Below are positions 1 through 6,653 of a DNA stretch of 14,066 nucleotides, in pieces. The DNA lies in the NCBI GenBank assembly GCA_043742865.1, contig JAYTXR010000197.1:1-14066 (forward strand), written 5' to 3'. The translations under genes were made by a program, and so were the position numbers. Position 1 is the stretch's first letter. Every line of letters starts with the position of its first letter. The notes under the pieces were generated by a model. The model worked only from the letters and a program-made list of their open reading frames with translations. It did no database searches and had not been told where the DNA came from. Origin of the DNA: PALSA-911 sp043742865. Lineage in GTDB: Bacteria; Pseudomonadota; Alphaproteobacteria; Acetobacterales; Acetobacteraceae.

Positions 1-75
1 AATAGCCCTGGAAAACGGAAATCCGTGCATAACACGAGAAAAATGCGATTTCCCCGAGGCTTTTTCAGCAGCCTG

Positions 76-339
76 TTAGGCGACACCCGCCACAGAATCT
101 TTGACATGCGGTGAATAAGATGGGCTAGCGCACGCCGCTAAGGACAAGTATGGCGCAGTTAGACATTGCGGCCCGTGCTTATCGTCGGGCAACATCGACG
201 CTACGCGAGCCGCCCGGACCCGTTTGTCGTGCTCGTCCATATCGGCCTGCTCTCCCGGCGTGAGCATGTTGATGGTGCGGATGATGCGATCTGCCGGGAC
301 GCCGACGCCGACGCCTCCGGTGACGCGTGGATGCGCCAC
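76..339 (-). CDS. Small unrecognised ORF behind integrase remnant
   Basis: This is an 87-codon open frame that I do not recognise. It would start with GTG at 339, and the G of that codon is also the last base of the TAG stop of the recombinase-like frame upstream, so the two frames overlap by one base in a TAGTG arrangement. The predicted protein is mostly hydrophilic, with a charged middle (GEQADMDEHDKRVRAARVA), and has no signal peptide or clear membrane segment. Because the preceding frame is a degenerate gene fragment, this may equally be non-coding remnant sequence of the same decayed element. No function is proposed. Confidence 0.22.
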   Translation of the reverse strand: MAHPRVTGGVGVGVPADRIIRTINMLTPGEQADMDEHDKRVRAARVASMLPDDKHGPQCLTAPYLSLAACASPSYSPHVKDSVAGVA

Positions 340-629
340 TAGGTCAGACCCTCAAGCGGATGCGCCTTGAATTGATTGGCCGTCTGAATATCCGACATCG
401 GGACCGCCGGGTTCTTGTGGCGCGCGTGTTGGGCAATCGCCAAGATGTTCGCGTCCGGCCGAGCGGCTGCCGTCGTCAGCGGGCCGCTTCGTAGGCTGTG
501 GCCGGCGATGGTCGATGGTTCGATGCCGGCGAGTTTGCCGTAGCGTTTGACGACGTGAGCCACTAGCGACGTGTCAACCGCTTTGCCTGGAACCGGATGG
601 TCGCTATAACTGCGCTCAGCAGAGCGCAA
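339..629 (-). pseudogene. Degenerate tyrosine recombinase (integrase) C-terminal fragment
   Basis: This 96-residue frame resembles the last third of a phage-type tyrosine recombinase. It contains VVKRYGKLAGIEPSTIAGHSLRSG, shown here in two pieces: VVKRYGKLAGI, then the box II H-x-x-R segment AGHSLRSG. A second conserved arginine/histidine position, ARHKN, follows. In intact family members the ARHK segment is followed by a helix with the nucleophilic tyrosine (typically near G-Y-V-R). Here the corresponding stretch reads VPMSDIQTANQF and has no tyrosine. The N-terminal domains and box I arginine are absent, and the frame runs into the start region of the oppositely oriented yidB-like gene. I infer an inactive relic of an integrated element. 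The homology is by eye, but the order and spacing of HSLRSG and RHK are characteristic. Confidence 0.6.
611..628 (+). promoter_or_regulatory. Inverted repeat before yidB-like gene
   Basis: TGCGCTC and GAGCGCA form a perfect 7-bp inverted repeat with an AGCA loop. It ends six bases before the GGAGGG element of the gene starting at 642. It could be an operator or a 5'-leader hairpin. No promoter hexamers are convincing nearby. Confidence 0.35.
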
Positions 630-641
630 ATGGAGGGTTTA

Positions 642-1121
642 ATGGGATTTTTAGACGATGCCGTTCCTGGCGGTAACATCGCCAAACCGCTCATTATTGC
701 GCTCGGCACGCTTTTGATCGGCAGAATGATGAGCGGCGGCAGCGCGCGTCAGCAGCCAGAGACCTCGCCCATGCCGCAGCCCCAGCCGGGCGGGGGCAGC
801 TTCGCCGGCTCGCCGTCAGGCGGGGTTCAGGGCCCGCTGATGGGCGGTCTCGGGGGGCTGCTGGAGCGGCTGACACAGTCTGGTCATGGAGAGGTGGCCA
901 ATTCCTGGGTCGGCACCGGGCAGAACGTGCCAATTCAGCCCACCCAGCTTGGCTCCGCGCTCGGACAGACCACGGTGGCCGAGTTGGCCCAGCACGCCGG
1001 CATGACCGAGCAAGAGCTTTTGGCCCAGCTATCGCGCGTGTTGCCGGGCGTGGTCGACAAGCTCACCCCAGCCGGAAAGGTCCCGAGCCAGTCCGAGGTC
1101 ACCTCGCTCTGGGGCAGTTAG
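642..1121 (+). CDS. YidB/DUF937 family protein
   Basis: This 159-residue protein belongs to the YidB (DUF937) family, whose biochemical role is not established. It begins MGFLDDAVPGG, followed by a short hydrophobic segment (about residues 12-26) and a long Gly/Pro/Gln/Ser-rich linker (about 28-75). The C-terminal domain then carries the family hallmarks: GGLLERLTQSGHGEVANSW, VGTGQNVPI, LAQHAGMT and LPGVVDKLTPAGKVP. I chose ATG at 642 because GGAGGG lies about six bases upstream and the family homology starts there. In-frame ATGs at 597 and 630 would add an unmatched N-terminus. A perfect 7-bp inverted repeat (611-628) sits just before the ribosome-binding site. The gene lies between a decayed integrase and a truncated ATPase, so it may be cargo or a survivor of a rearranged region. 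Confidence 0.85.
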   Translation: MGFLDDAVPGGNIAKPLIIALGTLLIGRMMSGGSARQQPETSPMPQPQPGGGSFAGSPSGGVQGPLMGGLGGLLERLTQSGHGEVANSWVGTGQNVPIQPTQLGSALGQTTVAELAQHAGMTEQELLAQLSRVLPGVVDKLTPAGKVPSQSEVTSLWGS

Positions 1122-1150
1122 GCGGCTCACGGCGCCCGTGCGACGTTGCA

Positions 1151-1168
1151 GGGTTTCGAACGAAACCC
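1151..1168. repeat. Short perfect inverted repeat
   Basis: GGGTTTCG, AA, CGAAACCC form an 8-bp perfect palindrome with a two-base centre, extendable by three more pairs across one mismatch (1147-1172). It lies about 30 bases past the yidB-like stop and is not followed by a T-run, so it does not look like an intrinsic terminator. An operator or protein-binding site, or a recombination remnant, is possible. The function is unknown. Confidence 0.35.
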
Positions 1169-1263
1169 GGCATTGCGAGTTCATCCGGCGGATCCACGAG
1201 CGGACGTTGCCGGATCGCCACCGTCTCGCCACGTCGCACCAGCGCGCCAGCCCGCGACGCCGG

Positions 1264-1355
1264 GTCATCGGTAGTTCGACGATCGCGTTTGCACCGTTCC
1301 GTTCGAGGCGACGGCAGGCCTCATCGGTGGTCAAACCGGTCGACGGATCAAGCAA
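1264..1355 (-). pseudogene. N-terminal stub of a P-type cation ATPase
   Basis: From a TTG at 1355 the frame reads LDPSTGLTTDEACRRLE, then RNGANAIVELP. This matches the start of the cation-transporting P-type ATPase N-terminal domain (typical pattern G-L-t-x-x-E-A-x-x-R-L-x-x-x-G-x-N-x-I/l). A near-perfect Shine-Dalgarno (GGAGGTGAT) ends five bases before the TTG, so the translation start is preserved. Downstream of about residue 30 the family similarity is lost. The frame stays open to about 1029, running into the opposite strand of the yidB-like gene, and none of the membrane helices, the DKTG phosphorylation motif or the nucleotide-binding domain is present. I infer a truncated, non-functional gene left by a deletion or rearrangement. 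The substrate class cannot be assigned from this stub. Confidence 0.5.
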
Positions 1356-1428
1356 GGATCACCTCCGGGCCCGCGCATCGACAGCAGGATCGCTTCAGGC
1401 AGGCGCAGCTATCATGCTTTAGCGCTTG

Positions 1429-1461
1429 GTTTTAACGAGCACTTTATCGCTCGGTTAAAAC
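1429..1461. terminator. Bulged hairpin downstream of aapP, possible terminator
   Basis: GTTTTAAC plus GAGC pairs with GCTC plus GTTAAAAC across an 8-base loop, with a single bulged G. The hairpin lies about 40 bases past the aapP stop (reading the minus strand) and in the otherwise gene-poor stretch 1356-1501. There is no clean U-run after the stem in either direction. It may end the aap transcript or protect its 3' end, but it is not a canonical intrinsic terminator. Confidence 0.4.
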
Positions 1462-1501
1462 AACCTTAGGCGAAAATTGTCTGGGGCTGGATTGCGCGGT
1501 T

Positions 1502-2278
1502 TTAATGTCCACGCAAAATCTGGCTCAGGAATAGTTGCAATCGGTCTGTCCGCGGGTTTTCGAACAGCTCGTTCGGCGGCCCGCTTTCGACGATCTCGCC
1601 TTGGTCCATGAAGACCACCCGGTCCGCCACCTGGCGGGCAAAGCCCATCTCATGGGTGACGACGACCATGGTCATGCCGGTCTCGGCCAGACCGATCATG
1701 GTATCCAGCACCTCCTTAATCATCTCGGGATCGAGTGCGGAGGTCGGTTCGTCGAACAGCATGATCTTCGGTTTCATGCACAGAGCGCGGGCAATCGCCA
1801 CGCGCTGCTGCTGGCCACCCGATAATTGCCCCGGATATTTTTTCGCCTGCTCGGGAATTTTTACCCGGGTCAGATAGCTCATGGCCAGTTCCTCGGCCTC
1901 GGCCTTGGGCATCTTGCGCACCCAGATCGGTGCCAGGGTGCAGTTCTCCAAAATGGTCAGATGTGGAAACAGGTTGAACGACTGGAACACCATGCCGACT
2001 TCGCGGCGAACGGTATCCAGCGCGCGCGTGTCGTCGGTCAGTTCGGTGCCGTCCACCACGATGCGGCCCTGCTGGTGGGTCTCCAGCCGGTTGATGCAGC
2101 GGATCATGGTGGATTTGCCGGACCCGGACGGTCCGCATACCACGACGCGCTCTTTTTCCGCGACGCTCAACGAGATGTCGCGCAGCACATGCAGCTGGCC
2201 GTACCATTTATTCACCTTGTCCAGCAGGATCGCCGGGGTCGTGGAGGGCAGGGACATCGGTTGCAGCGCCTGGCTCAT
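1502..2278 (-). CDS. aapP: Amino-acid ABC transporter ATP-binding protein
   Basis: This 258-residue ATPase of the polar amino-acid uptake (PAAT) family energises import through AapQ/AapM at the inner face of the cytoplasmic membrane. All the nucleotide-binding motifs are visible: Walker A GPSGSGKST (about residues 49-57), Q-loop MVFQSFNLFPH (Gln about 99), signature LSGGQQQR (152-159), Walker B IMLFDEPTSALDP (172-184) and H-loop VVVTHE (His about 209). The length is normal for the family and the gene is intact. ATG at 2278 has GGGAG eight bases upstream. A second Met at residue 8 is a weaker alternative. It is the last gene of the operon, 12 bases after the aapM stop. The name aapP rests on the four-gene context. 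BztD is the equivalent name in other alphaproteobacteria. Confidence 0.92.
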   Translation of the reverse strand: MSQALQPMSLPSTTPAILLDKVNKWYGQLHVLRDISLSVAEKERVVVCGPSGSGKSTMIRCINRLETHQQGRIVVDGTELTDDTRALDTVRREVGMVFQSFNLFPHLTILENCTLAPIWVRKMPKAEAEELAMSYLTRVKIPEQAKKYPGQLSGGQQQRVAIARALCMKPKIMLFDEPTSALDPEMIKEVLDTMIGLAETGMTMVVVTHEMGFARQVADRVVFMDQGEIVESGPPNELFENPRTDRLQLFLSQILRGH

Positions 2279-2290
2279 TGGTATGGCTCC

Positions 2291-3418
2291 CTAACGGCGT
2301 CGGCCACGGTCGAGCTCAAGCTCCAACCCGCGGCTGTATTTGGACATGGCGAAGCAGAACACGAAATAGATCAGCGCCAGAACGATATAGACCTCGGTGG
2401 AAAACCCCTGCCAGGTCGGCTCACTGATCGCCACCTTGCCGGCGGTCAGCAGGTCGAAGATGCCGATGATCAGCACCAGCGAGGTGTCCTTGAAGAAGCC
2501 GATGAAGGTGTTGACCAGCGGTGGGATGACCAGGCGCAGCGCCTGAGGCAGGATGATCTGGCCGGTTTTTTGCCAATAGGACAGACCCAGCGCGTCTGCC
2601 GCCTCGCTTTGGCCTTTCGGCAAGGCCTGCAGGCCACCGCGCACGACTTCGGCCAGATAGGCGGCGGCGAACAGGATGATCGCGATCTGCGCGCGCAGCA
2701 GCTTGTCGATATTCACCCCTTCCGGCAGGAATAGCGGGAACATCACGCTGGCCATGAACAGCAGGCTGATCAGCGGCACGCCGCGGATCAGCTCTACATA
2801 CACCACGCAGATCATCCTCACCGCCGGCATATTGGTGGACCGCCGTCCCAGCGCCACCAGAACCGCCAGCGGAAACGCGAAAGCCAGGCCGAACGTGGAC
2901 AGGATCAGCGTGATCGGCAGCCCGCCCCAGCTGTCCTGCGGCACATAGCGCATGCCGAGCACGCCGCCCCACATGAGCACGCCGATTGCCGTCAATGTGG
3001 CCAGCCAGATCAGCGCCAGTTCGCGTCTCCAGAACCTGCGCATGGCGGAGACCGTGAACAGGCCGATGAACAGCGCGATGCAGATCGCCGGCCGCCATTG
3101 TTGCTCATACGGATAGCGGCCGAACAGGATGAAGCGGTATTTGTCGGCGATCACCGCCCAGCACGCGCCAACTCCCTTAACCGCATGGCAGGCGGACGCA
3201 TCGGCCAGCCCATTGGCGCCGACCGGGGCGGTCCAGACCGCGTGCACGATGGCCCAGTCGACAAAGCCGATGATGCCGCGAACCAGCAGATAGCCGATTG
3301 CCAAGGTGACGGCGGTCGAGAGCCAGGAGTTGAACAGATTGGTCCGCACCCATTGCCAGGGTCCCAGCAGCATCGTGGGGGGGCGCAGCATTGCGGCGGG
3401 TGCGGCGATGTCGCTCAT
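2291..3418 (-). CDS. aapM: Amino-acid ABC transporter permease AapM-type
   Basis: This 375-residue integral membrane permease is one of two that form the heteromeric channel. It has a hydrophobic N-terminal helix (about 33-52), a long variable loop containing a predicted periplasmic stretch with Cys77 and Cys86, and then a C-terminal HisM-type permease domain from about residue 165. The conserved cytoplasmic EAA loop reads GQSEAADALGLSYWQK with IILPQALRLVIPP (about 269-300) and is the contact site for AapP. The downstream FKDTSLVLIIGIFDLL is typical of PAAT permeases. ATG at 3418 lies one base past the TGA of aapQ, so translation is probably coupled. The Shine-Dalgarno is weak (GGTGGA). The long N-terminal extension is normal for AapM/BztC, unlike the shorter HisM permeases. 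Confidence 0.9.
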   Translation of the reverse strand: MSDIAAPAAMLRPPTMLLGPWQWVRTNLFNSWLSTAVTLAIGYLLVRGIIGFVDWAIVHAVWTAPVGANGLADASACHAVKGVGACWAVIADKYRFILFGRYPYEQQWRPAICIALFIGLFTVSAMRRFWRRELALIWLATLTAIGVLMWGGVLGMRYVPQDSWGGLPITLILSTFGLAFAFPLAVLVALGRRSTNMPAVRMICVVYVELIRGVPLISLLFMASVMFPLFLPEGVNIDKLLRAQIAIILFAAAYLAEVVRGGLQALPKGQSEAADALGLSYWQKTGQIILPQALRLVIPPLVNTFIGFFKDTSLVLIIGIFDLLTAGKVAISEPTWQGFSTEVYIVLALIYFVFCFAMSKYSRGLELELDRGRRR

Positions 3419-3419
3419 G

Positions 3420-4634
3420 TCAGCGTTCCACCAGAGCCAGACGCGCGTTGTACCAGTTCATGAACAGGCTGATCGACAAACTGATCGTCAGGTACACGGC
3501 CATGATATAGGCGATTCCCTCGATCGCCTGGCCGGTCTGGTTCAACGTGGTGCCGGCGATCGAGACCACGTCCTGATAGCCGATCGCCACCGCCAGTGAA
3601 CTGTTCTTGGTCAGGTTCAGATATTGGCTGGTCATCGGCGGAATAACGACGCGCATTGCCTGGGGCAGCACGATCCGCCGCATCACCTGTCCGCGCGACA
3701 TCCCCAATGCCTCCCCGGCCTCCCATTGGCCGGTGGCGACGGCCTGGATGCCGGAGCGGACAATCTCGGCGATATAGGACGCGGTATAGATTACCAGTCC
3801 GATCAGCAGCGCGCCGTATTCCGGGCTGATCAGTCCGCCGCCCTGGAAGTTAAAGCCGCGCAGCACCGGTAATTCCATCTGCAATGGCGCACCGAGCATG
3901 GCCCAGACCGCGCCGGGGATCACCAGCAGAAACCCGAGTGCTGCCGGCCAGACCACCGGGCGCTGTCCGGTGGCTTCCTGCCGCGCGCGGGCGGCGCGCG
4001 CATACAGCCAGGTGGCGATCAGCCCGGCCACGGAGGCCAGCAATGCCCAGCTATGCGCGGGTTCCCAAATCAATAGCGGGATCTTGAAGCCGCGATTGGA
4101 CAGGAACACCGCGTCGCCAATTCGAAAACTCTGCTTGGGCGCCGGCAGCGCCTGCAGCAACGTGTACCAGAACAGAAGTTGCAGCAGCAGCGGCAGATCG
4201 CGCAGCACCTCCACATAAACCGCCGCCAGCCTGGCCACCAGCCAGTTGCGCGACAGCCGGGCGATGCCGATGACGGTGCCCAGGACCGTGGCCAGCACGA
4301 CCCCGATCACCGCGACCTTCAGCGTGTTCAGGATGCCGATGATCAACGCGTCGCCATAGGTGCTGACCGACGGGTCGTAGGGGATCGGGCTTTCGCCGAT
4401 CGGGATGCCGGCGTTGCGCGACAGGAAACCGAAGCCGGTGGCGATGCGTCTGGCCGCGAGGTTGCGGTTGGTGTTGGCGGCCAGATACCAGATGATGGCG
4501 ACGATCACGCCGACGATCAGGATCTGCCAGATGATGGAGCGGAAAACCGGATCGGACCAGGCCAGCCGCATTCGTTTCTTCGGCGCGGCGCGGGGTGTCG
4601 TCAGGCGCGGATCGGTTGTTGTGGCACTCGACAT
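3420..4634 (-). CDS. aapQ: Amino-acid ABC transporter permease AapQ-type
   Basis: This 404-residue integral membrane permease partners AapM. A first membrane helix (about 33-52) is followed by the periplasmic segment ANTNRNLAARRIATGFGFLSR, given in part as NRNLAARRIATGFGF, which is very characteristic of AapQ/BztB. The permease core is split by an insert with two further hydrophobic segments (about 195-211 and 229-247), also typical of this subfamily. The EAA loop GQWEAGEALGMSRGQ with IVLPQAMRVVIPP lies at about 302-333, and NLTKNSSLAVAIGYQDV follows. ATG at 4634 was chosen, preceded by a GGGG-containing stretch. The gene is separated from aapJ by 77 bases holding a strong stem-loop, and it abuts aapM. 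Confidence 0.92.
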   Translation of the reverse strand: MSSATTTDPRLTTPRAAPKKRMRLAWSDPVFRSIIWQILIVGVIVAIIWYLAANTNRNLAARRIATGFGFLSRNAGIPIGESPIPYDPSVSTYGDALIIGILNTLKVAVIGVVLATVLGTVIGIARLSRNWLVARLAAVYVEVLRDLPLLLQLLFWYTLLQALPAPKQSFRIGDAVFLSNRGFKIPLLIWEPAHSWALLASVAGLIATWLYARAARARQEATGQRPVVWPAALGFLLVIPGAVWAMLGAPLQMELPVLRGFNFQGGGLISPEYGALLIGLVIYTASYIAEIVRSGIQAVATGQWEAGEALGMSRGQVMRRIVLPQAMRVVIPPMTSQYLNLTKNSSLAVAIGYQDVVSIAGTTLNQTGQAIEGIAYIMAVYLTISLSISLFMNWYNARLALVER

Positions 4635-4670
4635 GCGGCTTTTCCCCGGCTCTCGGCGTCAACGGAGAAA

Positions 4671-4706
4671 TGCGGGGGAGGCCGGCAGTCGCCGGCGTCC
4701 CCCGCA
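4671..4706 (-). terminator. Strong intercistronic stem-loop between aapJ and aapQ
   Basis: Two 16-base arms pair with a single mismatch around the four-base loop AGTC. One arm is TGCGGGGGAGGCCGGC and the other is GCCGGCGTCCCCCGCA. On the minus strand the stem starts five bases after the aapJ TGA and is followed by TTTCTCC, a weak U-rich tail. Such stem-loops between a binding-protein gene and its permease genes are known in other ABC operons to attenuate read-through or protect the upstream mRNA from 3' exonucleases, giving excess binding protein. That role here is an inference. Confidence 0.65.
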
Positions 4707-4711
4707 AAGGA

Positions 4712-5758
4712 TCAGCGCATCGGCGGCGCGTATTGCAGCCCGCCTTTGTTCCAGAGGTTGTTGATGCCGCGCGGCGCGCCCATCGGCGTGATGTTGCGAT
4801 CCCACACCTCGCCGTAATTGCCGACCTGTTTGATGATGTTGTACGCCCATTTGTTGTCCACACCGAGCGCCTTGCCAAGCTCGCCGTCGAGTCCGAGCAG
4901 CCGGCGGAGGTCGGGGATCTTGCTGTCGGCGAAGCTATCGACGTTCTGGCTGGTCACGCCGTTCTCCTCGGCGGTCAACGACGCGATATAGGACCAGCGC
5001 ACCAGATCGAACCATTTGTCGTCGCCCTTGCGCACCATGGCACCCAGCGGCTCCTTGCTGATCACGTCCGGCAGCAGCACCAGGTCGTCGGCCTTGGCTC
5101 CCTGACTGAACCGGAACGTGACCAGCGCCGAGCCGTCGGTGGAGTAGGCATCGCAGCGGCCCGACAGGAAGGCGCTCTGGATTTCGGGCAGGTCGCCGAT
5201 CAGGATCGGGGTGAACTTCATGTTGTTCACCCGGTAATAGTCCGAGATCGCCAGTTCGGTGCTGGTGCCGGGCTGGACGCAAATCGTCGCGCCGTCCATT
5301 TCCTTGACCGATTTCACGCCCGCCGCTTTCTTCACCAGAAACGCGGTGCCGTCATAGTAGTTCACCCACGCAAATTGCAGGCCAAGATTGCCCTCCCGCG
5401 CCAAGGTCCATGTCGTGCTGCGGATCAGCACGTCGACCTCGCCCGATTGTAGCGCGGTGAACCGGTTGGTGGTTGTCAGCGGGACGTATTTTACTTTGTT
5501 CGCGTCGCCGAGCGCCGCGGCGGCGACGGTGCGGCAGCCATCCGCGTCGATGCCGCGGGTGACGCCCTGGCTGTCGGCGAGCGAGAAGCCGGGAACGCCG
5601 GTGGACACGCCGCACAGCAACTCGCCGCGCTTGCGGATGTTATCCAGCGTGGCCGAACCGGAGGCGGGAGCCTGGGCCAGTGCCGAGCCGACCAGGCCGA
5701 TGGAAAACACCGCGCCGGCAAACAGCGCGGCGGCACGAGGACGCGAAGGTCGAAACAT
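4712..5758 (-). CDS. aapJ: Periplasmic amino-acid-binding protein AapJ-type
   Basis: This 348-residue periplasmic solute-binding protein delivers amino acids to AapQ/AapM. The start at 5758 gives a clean Sec signal peptide: MFRPSRPRAAALFAG, a hydrophobic core, then GSALA followed by QAPAS (cleavage near residue 28). GGGAG lies nine bases upstream. A longer frame from 5806 would add sixteen residues that spoil the signal. Family features are the opening TLDNIRKRGELLCGVSTG, the GFSLADSQGVTRGIDAD segment, IRSTTWTLAREGNLGL, and the closing NKWAYNIIKQVGNYGEVWDR, quoted here in part (IIKQVGNYGEVWDR). Cysteines at the two conserved positions (in LLCGV and GCRTV) and in TICVQPG and GRCDAY fit the family. 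It is the promoter-proximal gene of the operon. Substrate breadth (general L-amino acids versus Glu/Gln/Asp/Asn) cannot be decided here. Confidence 0.92.
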   Translation of the reverse strand: MFRPSRPRAAALFAGAVFSIGLVGSALAQAPASGSATLDNIRKRGELLCGVSTGVPGFSLADSQGVTRGIDADGCRTVAAAALGDANKVKYVPLTTTNRFTALQSGEVDVLIRSTTWTLAREGNLGLQFAWVNYYDGTAFLVKKAAGVKSVKEMDGATICVQPGTSTELAISDYYRVNNMKFTPILIGDLPEIQSAFLSGRCDAYSTDGSALVTFRFSQGAKADDLVLLPDVISKEPLGAMVRKGDDKWFDLVRWSYIASLTAEENGVTSQNVDSFADSKIPDLRRLLGLDGELGKALGVDNKWAYNIIKQVGNYGEVWDRNITPMGAPRGINNLWNKGGLQYAPPMR

Positions 5759-5780
5759 CAGCAAAAACTCCCGGTATGGC

Positions 5781-5797
5781 GCGGGGACGACCCCCGC
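5781..5797 (-). promoter_or_regulatory. Leader hairpin upstream of aapJ ribosome-binding site
   Basis: GCGGGG and CCCCGC can pair across five bases in the untranslated leader of aapJ, ending about nine bases before its GGGAG Shine-Dalgarno (5768-5772). It does not mask the Shine-Dalgarno. It may be a stabilising 5' hairpin or have no role. Confidence 0.3.
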
Positions 5798-5833
5798 TTT
5801 GCGCAAGTCTGACCCTTGCCCAACGCAAGATCA

Positions 5834-5861
5834 AATTTATTTAATTTATGTCTGATGTCAT
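5834..5861 (-). promoter_or_regulatory. Candidate aap operon promoter
   Basis: On the minus strand ATGACA (5856-5861, five of six bases matching the -35 consensus) is followed after 16 bases by TAAATT (5834-5839, four of six matching the -10 consensus). The stretch is strikingly AT-rich for this genome and would give a leader of about 70 bases before aapJ. The -35 overlaps the stop codon of nth. The sequence could also be part of a regulator-binding region. I see no convincing sigma-54 element. Confidence 0.35.
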
Positions 5862-6583
5862 AATGGTTTCTTCGCCCCAGGCGGCGGCGTCTTTGCACCA
5901 TAGCGGCAGGGTGCGGCCGCGATGCACCGCCAGCACTCCGGCGTGCGGGCCTTGCACACGTAGCGTCCATGCAGAATTAGCCAGTGATGCGCGTCGCGCA
6001 GGGTTTCCGGCGGCAGGCGCCTCAGCAGCCCGTCCTCCACCGCCCGCGGGGTCTTGCCGGGGGCCAGGCCGGTGCGGTTGCCGAGTCGAAAAATATGCGT
6101 GTCGACCGCCATCGTTGCTTCACCGAAGATCACGTTCAGCACCACATTGGCGGTCTTGCGCCCGACGCCGGGCAGCGCCTCCAGGGCGGCGCGGTCATGC
6201 GGCACTTCGCCGCCATGGCGTTCCAGCAGCAGGCGGGACAGCTCGACCACGTTGCGCGCCTTGCCCTGCCACAGGCCGATGGTGCGGATATGGCGGGCGA
6301 CGCCGTCCACGCCGAGGGCGACCATCGCGGCCGGGTCGGGCGCTTCGGCGAACAGCGGTCGGCTCGCCCGATTGACCCCGATATCGGTCGCCTGCGCCGA
6401 CAGCACCACCGCCACCAGCAGCGTGAACGGGGTTTTGTAATCAAGTTCGGTTTGGGGTTCGGGATTGGAAGCGGCCAGGGCGGCGATGAAATCGCGCACG
6501 TCCGCCAGCGACATCGCCGGCGTTTTCCGAACTTCTGTGGGTTTGCGGCTGAAGGGCCGACTTGGCTTGGTTGGGAGAGGCAT
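5858..6583 (-). CDS. nth: Endonuclease III (DNA glycosylase/AP lyase)
   Basis: This 241-residue base-excision-repair enzyme removes oxidised pyrimidines and nicks abasic sites. The helix-hairpin-helix LPGVGRKTANVVLN carries the catalytic lysine (about Lys143), and the catalytic aspartate lies in VDTHIFRL (about Asp161). Four cysteines with the exact endonuclease III spacing C-x6-C-x2-C-x5-C (about 210, 217, 220, 226) bind the 4Fe-4S cluster. LDYKTPFTLLVAVVLSAQATD is the family's N-terminal core (quoted in part: LLVAVVLSAQATD). Start choice is uncertain. ATG at 6583 gives a 23-residue basic extension. ATG at 6514 (MSLADVRDF) aligns with the E. coli start. Neither has a good Shine-Dalgarno. The gene diverges from the DUF2244 gene and ends about 100 bases before aapJ, whose promoter probably overlaps its end. 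Confidence 0.95.
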   Translation of the reverse strand: MPLPTKPSRPFSRKPTEVRKTPAMSLADVRDFIAALAASNPEPQTELDYKTPFTLLVAVVLSAQATDIGVNRASRPLFAEAPDPAAMVALGVDGVARHIRTIGLWQGKARNVVELSRLLLERHGGEVPHDRAALEALPGVGRKTANVVLNVIFGEATMAVDTHIFRLGNRTGLAPGKTPRAVEDGLLRRLPPETLRDAHHWLILHGRYVCKARTPECWRCIAAAPCRYGAKTPPPGAKKPL

Positions 6584-6605
6584 CGGGTGGTTGTCGCGCG
6601 CCCGC

Positions 6606-6643
6606 TGCCAACCGGCAAGGCAACCCGGTGCCAACCGGCAAGG
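6606..6643. repeat. Two direct repeats in the nth/DUF2244 divergent region
   Basis: TGCCAACCGGCAAGG occurs twice, at 6606-6620 and 6629-6643, with a 23-base period. Each copy contains a small inverted repeat (TGCC-AACC-GGCA). The second copy includes the Shine-Dalgarno of the DUF2244 gene. The spacing of about two helical turns would suit a regulator binding two sites on one DNA face, but a simple tandem duplication is equally possible. Confidence 0.5.
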
Positions 6644-6653
6644 GAAACCCTAT

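Noticed and set aside
1147..1172. tRNA T-arm-like sequence (GTTTCGAAC within paired GGG/CCC)
   Set aside because: The stem-loop geometry does not give a 5-bp stem with a 7-base T-loop, and no acceptor, D or anticodon arms are visible around it on either strand.
1826..2734. A 302-codon plus-strand frame across the aapP/aapM junction
   Set aside because: It lies antisense to two well-supported transporter genes, and its translation is His/Gln/Asp/Gly-rich without any recognisable domain.
4595..5452. A 285-codon plus-strand frame
   Set aside because: It is antisense to aapJ and the aapQ start. aapJ has a signal peptide and full family similarity, so the plus frame is a shadow.
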